Shown: positions 9,473 to 16,987 of the stretch, piece by piece
Numbering within the stretch: position 1 is the stretch's first letter
How the letters are laid out: every line of letters starts with the position of its first letter
Assembly: GCF_034627025.1 (NCBI RefSeq)
Contig: NZ_CP141050.1
Span: 1,059,001 to 1,123,000, forward strand
Direction of reading: 5' to 3'
DNA: 64,000 nucleotides
Source of the DNA: Microvirga lotononidis
GTDB taxonomy: Bacteria > Pseudomonadota > Alphaproteobacteria > Rhizobiales > Beijerinckiaceae
Notes under the pieces: model-generated
Seen by the model: the letters and a program-made list of their open reading frames with translations, nothing else
Databases searched by the model: none
What the model was told of the DNA's origin: nothing
Translations under genes and position numbers: made by a program

Positions 9473-9733
9473 TTACCGCGGCTGTTCGCTAGCTCTGCCC
9501 ATGTTCATCTTGCCTGTCCGGCGGGCGACCTCAACGGCGACCTCTGACCAGAACCGGCAGCCGGCTTCGCTTCCTCGGGCGAGGCAGTACTCCGCCTGCT
9601 CCCGCGCTCGCTCGTAAGCAGCCCTCCCCTCATACGCAATCAGAGACACGGCCTCGTACTCGACCACTGTCAGGTCGGCACCGGGAGGCCGCCGGCGGAA
9701 CAACTGTCGGATACGATGAAGGAGTTTGAGCAT
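9473..9733 (-). CDS. Small hypothetical protein, Arg-rich N-terminus
   Basis: An 86-residue protein that begins LKLLHRIRQLFRRRPPGAD and continues as a helical, Glu/Ala/Arg-rich domain (YEAVSLIAYEGRAAYERAREQAEYCLARGSEAGCRFW). Its sequence quality suggests a real gene, but I do not recognise a function. I choose the ATG at 9733 because the upstream extension to 9790 looks unlike protein. It diverges from the topoisomerase gene. Confidence 0.5.
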   Translation of the reverse strand: MLKLLHRIRQLFRRRPPGADLTVVEYEAVSLIAYEGRAAYERAREQAEYCLARGSEAGCRFWSEVAVEVARRTGKMNMGRASEQPR

Positions 9734-9837
9734 GAGGCAATCCTCGTTCTCGACGGTAGGCCAAGCAAGCGAGAATCCTGTCGCATTCACTTCAGGCAGT
9801 CAGGTTCTCAGCCTTGGCTACGATGGTGAATGCAGGA

Positions 9838-9869
9838 AGGCCCACCCCAGCCTATGCCAGAGTGGGCCT
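9838..9869. other. Perfect 8-bp-stem inverted repeat in the divergent intergenic region
   Basis: AGGCCCAC (9838-9845) is followed 16 bases later by GTGGGCCT (9862-9869). There is no T tract on either side, so it is not a typical terminator. It sits between the diverging small gene and topoisomerase III and could be an operator or an RNA hairpin. Confidence 0.35.
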
Positions 9870-10111
9870 GTTCAAGGGATGACCCGCAGTGGAGTCTAGA
9901 ACACCGCGGGATCAGAGCCCCGGCAGCTGTTTTTCCCTTGGTCTCCCAAGGTACAATGGGTCGCTAGCTCCGCCCAACCTCTGATATGGCGATCGCCCCT
10001 TTTCCTGAAAAGAGCCCTGACGGACCATTTCGCTGGAGCGCCCCAGTCATTGACGGGCTCCGGTCCCGGAGATAATGTTCTCTTTTCGTTCCGATCAGGC
10101 TGCCCCGGGTC

Positions 10112-12565
10112 ATGACCGCTCCATCAGCATCGCGCACGCTGTTCTTCTTCGAGAAGCCCTCGGCCATGCGCCAGCTGCAGCGCTTCTTCAAATCGCCGAG
10201 CACGATCTGTGTTTCGGCTGAGGGGCACCTCCTGGCAGCCGAGGAGCCCGGCACCGTGCGGGACGAATGGAAGTCGTGGCGGTTTGACACCCTCCCGATC
10301 GTGCTCGAGCGCATTCCGGTCACCTACGGCACCAGCCGCTCGGGCCAGTCGCACAAGCCCAAGGTCGAGGCGATCAAGCAGGCTCTTGAAGGCGCGGAGC
10401 GGGTGATCATCGCCACTGATCCGGGTCGAGAGGGCTCGATGATCGCCTGGGAGGTACTTGAGCATCTCGGGTACCGAGGTCGGGTCGGTCGTCTCAAGCT
10501 GGGGGCCCTCGACGAGATCTCGATCCGGCGCGCCTTTACGGCGATGGCCAAGGAGCCGGACTCGGGTGAGCGGGACTATGCCGCCTATCTTGAAGCCTTA
10601 TGCCGCCAGTACGAAGATTATCATCTTGGCCTCAACGGCACCCGCGCCATCTCCCTGCGGCTGCGCCCGCCTACGTTTCGGGAGCCCTGGCGCTTTGGCG
10701 GCGTGCAGACGCCAACGCTTGCGATCCTGGCGGATTTGGAGAAGCGCATCCGCGACTTCGTCCCGCAGGATTATTACAAGATTGCTCTGACGGCCGCGAC
10801 GGGCAGCGGGGCCGAGATCACTCTTTGGCACGCGCCGAAAGACAAGATCCTCGACAAACAGATAGCCGAGATCATTCAGCAGGCATCCGCCTCCTGGTCA
10901 GGTCCGCTTGGCGTTGAACAGAAGGATGTCCGCCGGTCGCCCCCTCGCCTGTTCTCGAAAGACACTCTCGCTCGCCGTTGCGCCAAACGCTTCGGCTGGG
11001 ATCCGCAGCATACGGCCAAACTCGCTCAGGACCTCTATGATCAGGGTTATCTGACCTATCCCCGTACCGAGTCCGAGCACCTGCCCGAGAGCCAGACAGG
11101 CGATGCCAGTGCGGTCATTGAAAGCGCTATCAGGCTCTTGTCCGACCTTGCGAGTCTCGTGCCAACTGCGGGAGACCTCGTGTTCCGCAAGGGCAACAAA
11201 GGCCACTACGTTAAGGATCCGGGCGAGCATCATGCGATTGTGCCGCTGCGCAAGGTGCCACAGCCGGGGAGCATCAGCGCAGAGCATCTCCGCCTCTGGG
11301 AACTGGTGGCCAAGAGTTTCCTGGCGGCCCACCTGCCGGACGGCATCGATGCTCGGACGACGATCGCCGTGCAGGCCCCAACACCACTTGGCCCTAAGCG
11401 GTTTTCAATCAGCGGCAGCGTGATCAAGTCCCCCGGCTGGCGGGCCGTCTATGGCGCCGAAGCCGACGAGGAGAATGAGATTGTCCCCGGCAAGGCCAGG
11501 CCGGACGAAGAACCCACTACTGGCCGTCTGCCGCCCATCCGAGATAAGGAGCCTGGGAAGGCAACCGACGCCCGGATCGAGACAGCCAAAACCGAGCCGC
11601 CACGCCGGATCACCCGCGGCGAGTTGCCAGTTGTCATGGGCCGCCTCATCGATCAGGTGGAAGACCCAGCACTCAAAGCCGCTCTGGAGAATCCAGCGAA
11701 CCCGACCGAGCCCAAAGGCCTCGGAACCGCGGCAACCCGCGACACCATCCTGCCGAAGCTTCAGAAAAGCCAATACGTCGACCTGCTGAAGGGCAAGGAT
11801 CCGCCAATCCAGGTCACGGAGGTCGGGCTTGCTTTCATCGCAGCCGTTCGCCGTGTCTTTCCCAGCTACGGTGATCCTGTTGGGCGAGCGATGTTCGAGG
11901 CTGAGTTAGCGGAGATCGGACGTGCCGTCACACGGAATGAGGCCATTCATCGGGCCACATCCTATCAGGAGCGGACGCGTGTTCGCGTACAGGAATTGAT
12001 TGGGGCCATCGCGCAGTCGGAGACCGTTGCCATTGATCCTACGACAGTTCCCGTGAGTTTCGCGTCGGCTGGGAAGCCACCGACCAAGGCCATGATTGCC
12101 TTTGCCGCATCCCTTGCGGCACGCAAGGGACTCAAGCTGCCTCGAGGCTTGAAGAGCAATGCCGCCATCTGTCGGACCTTCCTTGACCAGCATGCGCCAG
12201 CACGGCCATCGGAAGCAGGAGAACCCAGGCCTCAGAATGGCCCTCGCCCTCCAAGTGAAGCGATGGTGCGCTACGCACGGGCATTAGCTGAAGAACACGG
12301 TGTGGAGTGTCCACCAGAGATCACGACAAACTTTGCTGTCTGCAGGGCCTTTCTCGACGAACACGCGTCACATCAGGCAACGCCAGCAGAGAACGGAAAC
12401 GGGAGAACGAACCGCAAGAACCGTTCACCGGCAGCTGGGAGTGACCGTTCCGGCAAGAGCCATGCTGGAACGCCTGCGACCAAGCGATCCATAGCAGCCA
12501 AGGGGTCATCGACCCGGGGCCATGCACGAGCGCGTCCTGCGACTCCCACCCCGCCATTACGATAA
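10112..12565 (+). CDS. Type IA DNA topoisomerase (topoisomerase III-like, mobile-element type)
   Basis: An 817-residue protein that should relax or decatenate single-stranded DNA via a 5'-phosphotyrosine. It opens with the Toprim start FFFEKPSAMRQL; the active-site tyrosine is Y316 in YLTYPRTES. The C-terminus has two related ~42-residue repeats (about 655-697 and 712-753; PTKAMIAFAASLA..., PSEAMVRYARALA...), a feature of plasmid- and ICE-borne TopB-like proteins, then a basic Lys/Arg/Ser-rich tail. The Toprim acidic motif, normally DxDxE, reads DPGRE here (D103, G105, E107), so the middle aspartate is glycine. Its presence supports a mobile-element origin for this segment. Confidence 0.85.
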   Translation: MTAPSASRTLFFFEKPSAMRQLQRFFKSPSTICVSAEGHLLAAEEPGTVRDEWKSWRFDTLPIVLERIPVTYGTSRSGQSHKPKVEAIKQALEGAERVIIATDPGREGSMIAWEVLEHLGYRGRVGRLKLGALDEISIRRAFTAMAKEPDSGERDYAAYLEALCRQYEDYHLGLNGTRAISLRLRPPTFREPWRFGGVQTPTLAILADLEKRIRDFVPQDYYKIALTAATGSGAEITLWHAPKDKILDKQIAEIIQQASASWSGPLGVEQKDVRRSPPRLFSKDTLARRCAKRFGWDPQHTAKLAQDLYDQGYLTYPRTESEHLPESQTGDASAVIESAIRLLSDLASLVPTAGDLVFRKGNKGHYVKDPGEHHAIVPLRKVPQPGSISAEHLRLWELVAKSFLAAHLPDGIDARTTIAVQAPTPLGPKRFSISGSVIKSPGWRAVYGAEADEENEIVPGKARPDEEPTTGRLPPIRDKEPGKATDARIETAKTEPPRRITRGELPVVMGRLIDQVEDPALKAALENPANPTEPKGLGTAATRDTILPKLQKSQYVDLLKGKDPPIQVTEVGLAFIAAVRRVFPSYGDPVGRAMFEAELAEIGRAVTRNEAIHRATSYQERTRVRVQELIGAIAQSETVAIDPTTVPVSFASAGKPPTKAMIAFAASLAARKGLKLPRGLKSNAAICRTFLDQHAPARPSEAGEPRPQNGPRPPSEAMVRYARALAEEHGVECPPEITTNFAVCRAFLDEHASHQATPAENGNGRTNRKNRSPAAGSDRSGKSHAGTPATKRSIAAKGSSTRGHARARPATPTPPLR

Positions 12566-12605
12566 GCGTCACCCCGCACGCACGCCAAGGCGGCCAAAAG
12601 AATGC

Positions 12606-12998
12606 TCATCCAAGTGTTAATGAGTGTGTTGAGCTGCTTTTGGTCTTTAGCGACTCACTGCGAGATAACGAGCCATAGTGAACAGCAAGCCAGATCGTCA
12701 GCTCCGTCGCGTCTGTCCATTCTACGCGGTGGCGTTTCCGCGCCGGAATCAGCAGGTAGTCCCCTCGTTTCAGCTCTCTGGGAGCGGGTTCGCCCTCGAA
12801 CAGAAGGCCAGCGGATCCAGAGAGCAACAGCACCCACTCAGGCCACTCCTGGTCGTACCAGAACCCGGGCGGACTTGCCTGCCCTGTAGAGACAATGCGC
12901 TCAATCCTGACACCTTCCGCGGCAACAAGCTCCGTGCATTCCTCGTCCACTGCATCGCGGCGGATGTGTTCAAAGATGTTTCCGACCGCAGTCATCAT
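12606..12998 (-). CDS. Cupin-domain protein
   Basis: A 130-residue single-domain beta-barrel protein. The cupin motifs are recognisable as PGFWYDQEWPEWVLLLSGSAGLLFEG and LKRGDYLLIPARKRHRVEWTD. The first retains a Trp/Glu-rich metal-site region, and the second ends with the conserved RHRVEW histidine. Proteins of this pattern are widespread, cytoplasmic and mostly uncharacterised; small-molecule binding or isomerase activity is possible. It ends close to and converges with the topoisomerase gene. The start could be either of two adjacent ATG codons. Confidence 0.75.
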   Translation of the reverse strand: MMTAVGNIFEHIRRDAVDEECTELVAAEGVRIERIVSTGQASPPGFWYDQEWPEWVLLLSGSAGLLFEGEPAPRELKRGDYLLIPARKRHRVEWTDATELTIWLAVHYGSLSRSESLKTKSSSTHSLTLG

Positions 12999-13188
12999 CG
13001 CCGCTAAGTCCCTCCTTGCACTGGAGGCTTTCCATTCACCTGTCGCATTGGCGCTGTTGAATTCACGCCGCTGACGCTCACATCAGATCTCTGAGGAAGA
13101 GATAAGAGGCGAGGTCGAAGTGCCATTTCATCTGTCGGGTAGGGAAACGAGTCATAATCCACGCACGCCTTGCCCCGACAACATTGAC

Positions 13189-13566
13189 CTATCGATCGGT
13201 TTCAGTTTCCTCTTCACTGCTCTCGAGAGGCTCACTCGTTTCCATGATGAAGTTATAATTGGCCGCGGAGACGGACAACACATCGTTCCCGAACAGGGAG
13301 AACGTCACCGTTCCGCTGCTGTCGATGTTCACAGCATCCGCCTCGAGCTGGAGTGACTCCCCGGAGACAAAGTTGACCATCCAGCCTCTGACTTCGAGTG
13401 CAGCCCGGGATCCCCGCTTAGTCGCGCCTTTCCTGGCAGTTCCCCGTTTCACAGCACCTCTTTCCGCGCTCCTTCCCCGAGTGGCCGCTCGTTTGCCGAC
13501 ACCCTTCTTGGAAGCTCCCCGCTCCGTCGTGCGGGCCCGGCTAACCGACTTGGTCGTTCTTGCCAT
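13189..13566 (-). CDS. Small protein with histone-H1-like basic N-terminus and folded C-terminal domain
   Basis: Of 125 residues, the first ~55 are almost only Arg, Lys, Thr, Ser, Gly and Ala in KRGTARKGATKRG-like runs, as in bacterial histone-H1-like tails. The C-terminal ~65 residues (GWMVNFVSGESLQLEADAVN...VLSVSAANYNFI) look like a small beta-rich domain, followed by an acidic tail (ESSEEETETD). DNA or RNA binding by the tail is likely; the folded part is unassigned. Basic tails of this kind vary in length and often arise from repeat expansion. The gene lies alone between the cupin and P450 genes, and a GAGGAGGAAG site precedes its start. Confidence 0.6.
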   Translation of the reverse strand: MARTTKSVSRARTTERGASKKGVGKRAATRGRSAERGAVKRGTARKGATKRGSRAALEVRGWMVNFVSGESLQLEADAVNIDSSGTVTFSLFGNDVLSVSAANYNFIMETSEPLESSEEETETDR

Positions 13567-13647
13567 GACTTCCTCCTCTCAGCTGATACCTACTCCTGGA
13601 CGTAGAGGCTTATCCGACGTCGGAAAGCTCATCATCCCGACAGAAGC

Positions 13648-15030
13648 CTATCGGTGTCGCAGGCGGAACAGCGGCGCGTGATCAGGCTGGGTGGTCACAA
13701 CGGCGACGGGCAAGACCGGTTGATCTGTGACCAACTCGATCCGGTACGAGCGCATGAGTTCGGCCAGCACTAAGGTGGCCTCCGTGAGGGCGAAGTGGGC
13801 GCCAATGCACACGCGAGGCCCAACCCCAAAGGGCAGGTAGGCGAAGCGGTCGATGGCCGAGGCGCCGGGGAGAAAGCGTTCTGGGGCGAACGCATCCGGC
13901 TCGTGCCAGTATTTCCGGTGCCGGTGCAGCACCCAAGGTGAGATGATCGCGAGATCGCCCGGCTTCATCGCAACACCTGCGACCTCGTCCGGCTGGCGGG
14001 CCGCCCGGACGATCACATAGGCCGGCGGGTAGAGGCGTATAGCCTCATCCAGCACCGCCCGTGTGTAGGTCAGCTTGCTGAGCGGAGGCTCCGCCCTACT
14101 GTCCGACACAGCTGTTGTGGCCTCCTGGGCGATCCGCTCCTGCACCTCCGGCAGGTGGGCCAGCAGATACACCGACCAACACAGCGCCACCGCCGTGGTC
14201 TCGTGTCCGGCCAGGATCATGGTGGCGATCTGATCCCGCAGTTGCTTAGGCGAGAACCCCTCCCCGCTCTCCGGGTCGTGAGCCGCCATGAGCAGGTCGA
14301 GCAGATCGCGCGGACCACTGGCATGGGTCTTGGCCTTGAGCCGCTCAGCCATGATCTGGTCGATCAGCCGGATCCAGTTCCGCCGGAACCAGGCCCGCGC
14401 CAAATCACGGGGTGTCGGAATGCCGATGGGCACAACGAAATCGAGCAGGTGCGGTCGGCCGAGCCTCTGGCCGTAGCGCATAATCTGCTCCCGGAGTTCG
14501 GGGCCGTGCTGGCCCATCTCCAGGGAGAACATGGTGCGCCCGGCGATCTCGAGGGCGAGGCGCTGGATCACGGGAAAGAGATCCACCCGCTCCTTCTCGG
14601 TGGCGGCGAGACGGCCGATCATCTCAGTCGTGGCTGAGCGGATATGCGGAATGAGAAGCTCGACTGACCGCGGCGTAAAGGCCGGTGCCAGGGTGCGCCG
14701 CTGATGCCGCCAGGCAGGTCCCTCGCTGGTGAACAGTCCCTCCCCCAGCAGCGGCTTGAGGATCCGGAGGGTGGCGCGGGTTCGGCCATAGGCCTCCGGG
14801 TGATCGACCAGCACATGGCGGATGGCTTCGGGAGCATTGAACAGAACCGAGGAGCGGCCGAAGAAGCGACGGACGACCAGCTCCTCCTCATAGGCCCGTT
14901 GCGACCAGACACGAATGTTATTGGTTCGCATTAGCGAGGCGAGCTGGCGCGGCGAGAGGTTCTCCGGAGCAGGATCCGGATGAGGCGGGACGAAAGTCCG
15001 AGTGTACTCAGGCGCGACGGAGGTCTGCAT
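13648..15030 (-). CDS. Cytochrome P450 monooxygenase
   Basis: A 460-residue soluble P450. The heme-binding loop FGVGPRVCIG carries the axial thiolate C408; the I-helix oxygen-binding motif AGHETT is at 274-279; ExxR is at E329-R332; and a WRHQRR C-helix element is at about 107-112. The sequence resembles the CYP102-heme-domain-like/CYP4-like bacterial group, often acting on fatty acids or terpenoids, but the substrate is not readable. No ferredoxin or reductase gene is adjacent, so electrons must come from elsewhere. I start at the ATG at 15030; an in-frame ATG at 15060 would add ten unlikely residues. Confidence 0.9.
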   Translation of the reverse strand: MQTSVAPEYTRTFVPPHPDPAPENLSPRQLASLMRTNNIRVWSQRAYEEELVVRRFFGRSSVLFNAPEAIRHVLVDHPEAYGRTRATLRILKPLLGEGLFTSEGPAWRHQRRTLAPAFTPRSVELLIPHIRSATTEMIGRLAATEKERVDLFPVIQRLALEIAGRTMFSLEMGQHGPELREQIMRYGQRLGRPHLLDFVVPIGIPTPRDLARAWFRRNWIRLIDQIMAERLKAKTHASGPRDLLDLLMAAHDPESGEGFSPKQLRDQIATMILAGHETTAVALCWSVYLLAHLPEVQERIAQEATTAVSDSRAEPPLSKLTYTRAVLDEAIRLYPPAYVIVRAARQPDEVAGVAMKPGDLAIISPWVLHRHRKYWHEPDAFAPERFLPGASAIDRFAYLPFGVGPRVCIGAHFALTEATLVLAELMRSYRIELVTDQPVLPVAVVTTQPDHAPLFRLRHR

Positions 15031-15441
15031 CGGCCCTGTTTTACCACGTTCAGGCCCCAAGGCAGAGATACGGAGCGAGCACCAAGGATAGATGGCTCAA
15101 TCCACTCGACCACACCGGCTCAAACCTTTGCCTCGTAGGATATGGAGGCGCTAAGGATCGGTGGAAGCACCAGTCGGAAGGATTGGGTGCCGACAACCGA
15201 CGCCAGGAACAGGATGCGGGTGCAGCAGCATGGATTCGAAGGCCGATCGTGGATTTCGCGGCTGATCCTTGCGACCAGCCAAGCTCGCTGAGAGAATTGG
15301 GAATCACCCGAACAAGAATTGAGTGTTCAATCCTTCGGGGCAGTGTTCAGACAGGGAGAATTTCGGCCGTTCGTGGCGAGCCAGTTGGTACCAGCTTGGT
15401 ACCGGGTCCGATCAGAACTCTGGGAAAGGGCCTTGGGCCTA
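15031..15441. other. Upstream region of the P450 gene, no gene seen
   Basis: About 410 bases with scattered short frames but no supported gene. It holds the P450 promoter and, at its right end, the tandem repeat that accompanies the tRNA-Met-like sequence. Confidence 0.45.
15385..15403. repeat. Tandem direct repeat beyond the tRNA-Met-like 3' end
   Basis: TTGGTACC occurs at 15385-15392 and 15396-15403 (period 11), 38 bp from the encoded CCA of the tRNA-Met-like sequence. Each unit contains the palindrome GGTACC. It parallels the repeats at 9300 and 15635. Confidence 0.5.
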
Positions 15442-15518
15442 TGGTAGCGGAGGAGGGATTTGAACCCCCGACACAAGGATTATGATTCCTCTGCTCTGAC
15501 CAACTTGAGGTCATAGGG
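15442..15518 (-). tRNA. Degenerate tRNA-Met(CAT)-like sequence
   Basis: The minus strand contains a near-canonical tRNA from the D arm to the 3' end: AGTTGGTCAGAGCA, anticodon loop with CAT in GAGGAATCATAATCC, T arm GGGGGTTCAAATCCCTC, acceptor 3' strand CTCCGCT and encoded ACCA (15442-15445). The 5' acceptor strand expected as AGCGGAG is replaced by CCCTATG, which cannot pair, and the D arm has an extra base. CAT fits elongator Met, or Ile if modified. It is probably non-functional and could be an attachment-site remnant. Confidence 0.6.
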
Positions 15519-15634
15519 ACACAGCAGGGCCAATGATATCGTCGCAGTTCCGCTTAATCCCGCGGACCGACTCATCAGGCAGGTGGGGATCGATGCTGAT
15601 CTCGGATTGCCCACCCGCCAAGCTCGCCGTTACC

Positions 15635-15655
15635 CCCTATGTTACCCCGCGACTG
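15635..15655. repeat. Tandem direct repeat beyond the tRNA-Lys-like 3' end
   Basis: GTTACCCC occurs twice with a period of 12 (approximately 15635-15654), roughly 65 bp from the 3' end of the tRNA-Lys-like sequence. Nearby, AACCCTTGCCGGTTAAGGGTT is an imperfect hairpin at about 15692-15712. The layout matches that at the other two tRNA-like genes. Confidence 0.45.
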
Positions 15656-15720
15656 CCTGCGACCGGAGAGGCCGCTAGGGAGAATGTCTGAAACCCTTGC
15701 CGGTTAAGGGTTTTAGGTAG

Positions 15721-15802
15721 TGAGCGCGCTGGGACTCGAACCCAGGACCCTCTGATTAAAAGTCAGAGGCTCTTTTGACTGGAGATCATTTAGCCGGCGC
15801 TC
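15721..15802 (-). tRNA. Degenerate tRNA-Lys(TTT)-like sequence with abnormal D arm
   Basis: On the minus strand the anticodon arm TCTGACTTTTAATCAGA (anticodon TTT, Lys), the T arm CTGGGTTCGAGTCCCAG and the acceptor 3' strand CGCGCTC are canonical. The 5' acceptor reads GAGCGCC, giving six of seven pairs. The D arm is abnormal: at best GGCT/AGCC closes a loop of about 20 bases in place of the normal 7-11, and the conserved GG of the loop is missing. No CCA is encoded. It is the most complete of the three tRNA-like genes but unlikely to fold normally. Confidence 0.6.
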
Positions 15803-15926
15803 CACGCAGAGGCGTTCGTCGACCGTCGCACTCTTGTTGCGCCAACGAGACCATCCGTGTCTATCGCGATCAACTCCAAGATCCGGGAATGTTGCGCTAC
15901 GACGCTGGAGCACAGGAGCACCCACA

Positions 15927-16025
15927 ATGGATCCTGATGTGATCGGGGATCTTGAGGACGAGTTGACAGAGATCGGCTTCAGTGCAGAGGCGGCGGGCTG
16001 GATCATCAGCAAGGTTCCCGTCTAA
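15927..16025 (+). CDS. Possible 32-residue acidic peptide
   Basis: From the ATG at 15927, preceded by CAGGAG at a spacing of 9, a 32-residue frame encodes MDPDVIGDLEDELTEIGFS and a hydrophobic end. The sequence is compact and helical-looking, with a plausible ribosome-binding site. No family is known to me, and a chance frame is possible. Confidence 0.3.
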   Translation: MDPDVIGDLEDELTEIGFSAEAAGWIISKVPV

Positions 16026-16201
16026 ACCGCTCGGCTGCGGGATCGAAGGTCAACGATCGCTATCCGTCCGATGTGCCCCCCAACAAGGCAGAACAGCCCG
16101 AAGCTGTGATCCTTCTGCAACCATGGACCGGCAAATGTGCCAGTCCGGTTGACGAAAGCCCTATCAAAGGTAGGGTGTCCGCCCTTTTGCCAACAATCAC
16201 C

Positions 16202-16867
16202 ATGAGACTCTGCACCTCCTTTGTCGCGCGGCACGCGCTCCCCGCCTTTGGCTTTCTGATCCTGACGGCCGGGACGCAGGCTCAGACCCTGAACGGCATT
16301 CACATCGGGGAGGACATCGCCACGGCCTCGCGGATCGTGGGCAGGCCGACCTCCAGAGTTGCCGCAGGCCCCCACGAGGAGGTCCGGTGGAGACTGTCTG
16401 ACGGGAACATGTTCGCGCTCGCGACAGATCCGGTCAACGGCCGGATCGCCTATGCTGAGGAAACCTGGGGTGGCCGGCCTGATGGCAAGCCCGCCGACTT
16501 TCCTGGCTTCCGCTATGGCGAGACCACCCTTGCGGACATCCGGATGCATGCCCAGAACAACGGCTTCGCCTTCGTCGAGCGGCTCCTTGACGAGAAGCCG
16601 GATGGCCTACGCCTGTTCAATGCCTACGAGGTCGAGGGCGCTCCCGGCCTCGTGGTGACCTTCGTCAGCCGGATGTCCACGCCGGACACGCAGCGGCTCA
16701 AGGACAAGCAGGAAAGCATCGACATCAACCGGGCCGCCAAACTGGTTGGTATCATCCTCGGGGAGGCGCGCTACCTCGAGGCGATCTGGGGCCAAGCCAA
16801 GCTCAAGGGCAAGAACTACAAGCCCATTCGTTGGACCTCTGCTCGCACAGTGGCACTGAAGCCCTAA
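16202..16867 (+). CDS. Secreted hypothetical protein
   Basis: A 221-residue protein with an N-terminal signal peptide (Arg near the start, PAFGFLILTAGTQAQ) that predicts export. The mature part, from TLNGIHIGEDIATASRIVG, resembles small periplasmic proteins in which a 'GIxIGMS' segment starts a repeated alpha-beta unit; here similar elements recur at GFRYGETTLADIR. No catalytic motif is visible. I start at 16202 because the signal peptide begins there; the frame itself is open from 16073. It faces the L,D-transpeptidase gene tail to tail, and a shared envelope role would be speculation. Confidence 0.6.
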   Translation: MRLCTSFVARHALPAFGFLILTAGTQAQTLNGIHIGEDIATASRIVGRPTSRVAAGPHEEVRWRLSDGNMFALATDPVNGRIAYAEETWGGRPDGKPADFPGFRYGETTLADIRMHAQNNGFAFVERLLDEKPDGLRLFNAYEVEGAPGLVVTFVSRMSTPDTQRLKDKQESIDINRAAKLVGIILGEARYLEAIWGQAKLKGKNYKPIRWTSARTVALKP

Positions 16868-16987
16868 CCGCCATTGTAACAGCGTACAGGTCTATTCAGC
16901 ATGGCCCCGACATCACGGGCGCCTTCAGGCCCGGCAGGACGGTGTTTCCAGCCGCCAGATCGCTGGCGCCCGCCGGCAATGCGCCCT

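Noticed and set aside
15446..15518. CCTATG/CATAGG pairing that could close an enlarged tRNA-Met-like acceptor stem
   Set aside because: The 6-bp complementarity lies partly outside the encoded CCA and has no parallel in the Gly or Lys copies; probably chance.
9300..15655. CRISPR array
   Set aside because: The short repeats near the tRNA-like genes are isolated pairs with 1-4 bp spacers, unlike repeat-spacer arrays; no cas genes are in the window.
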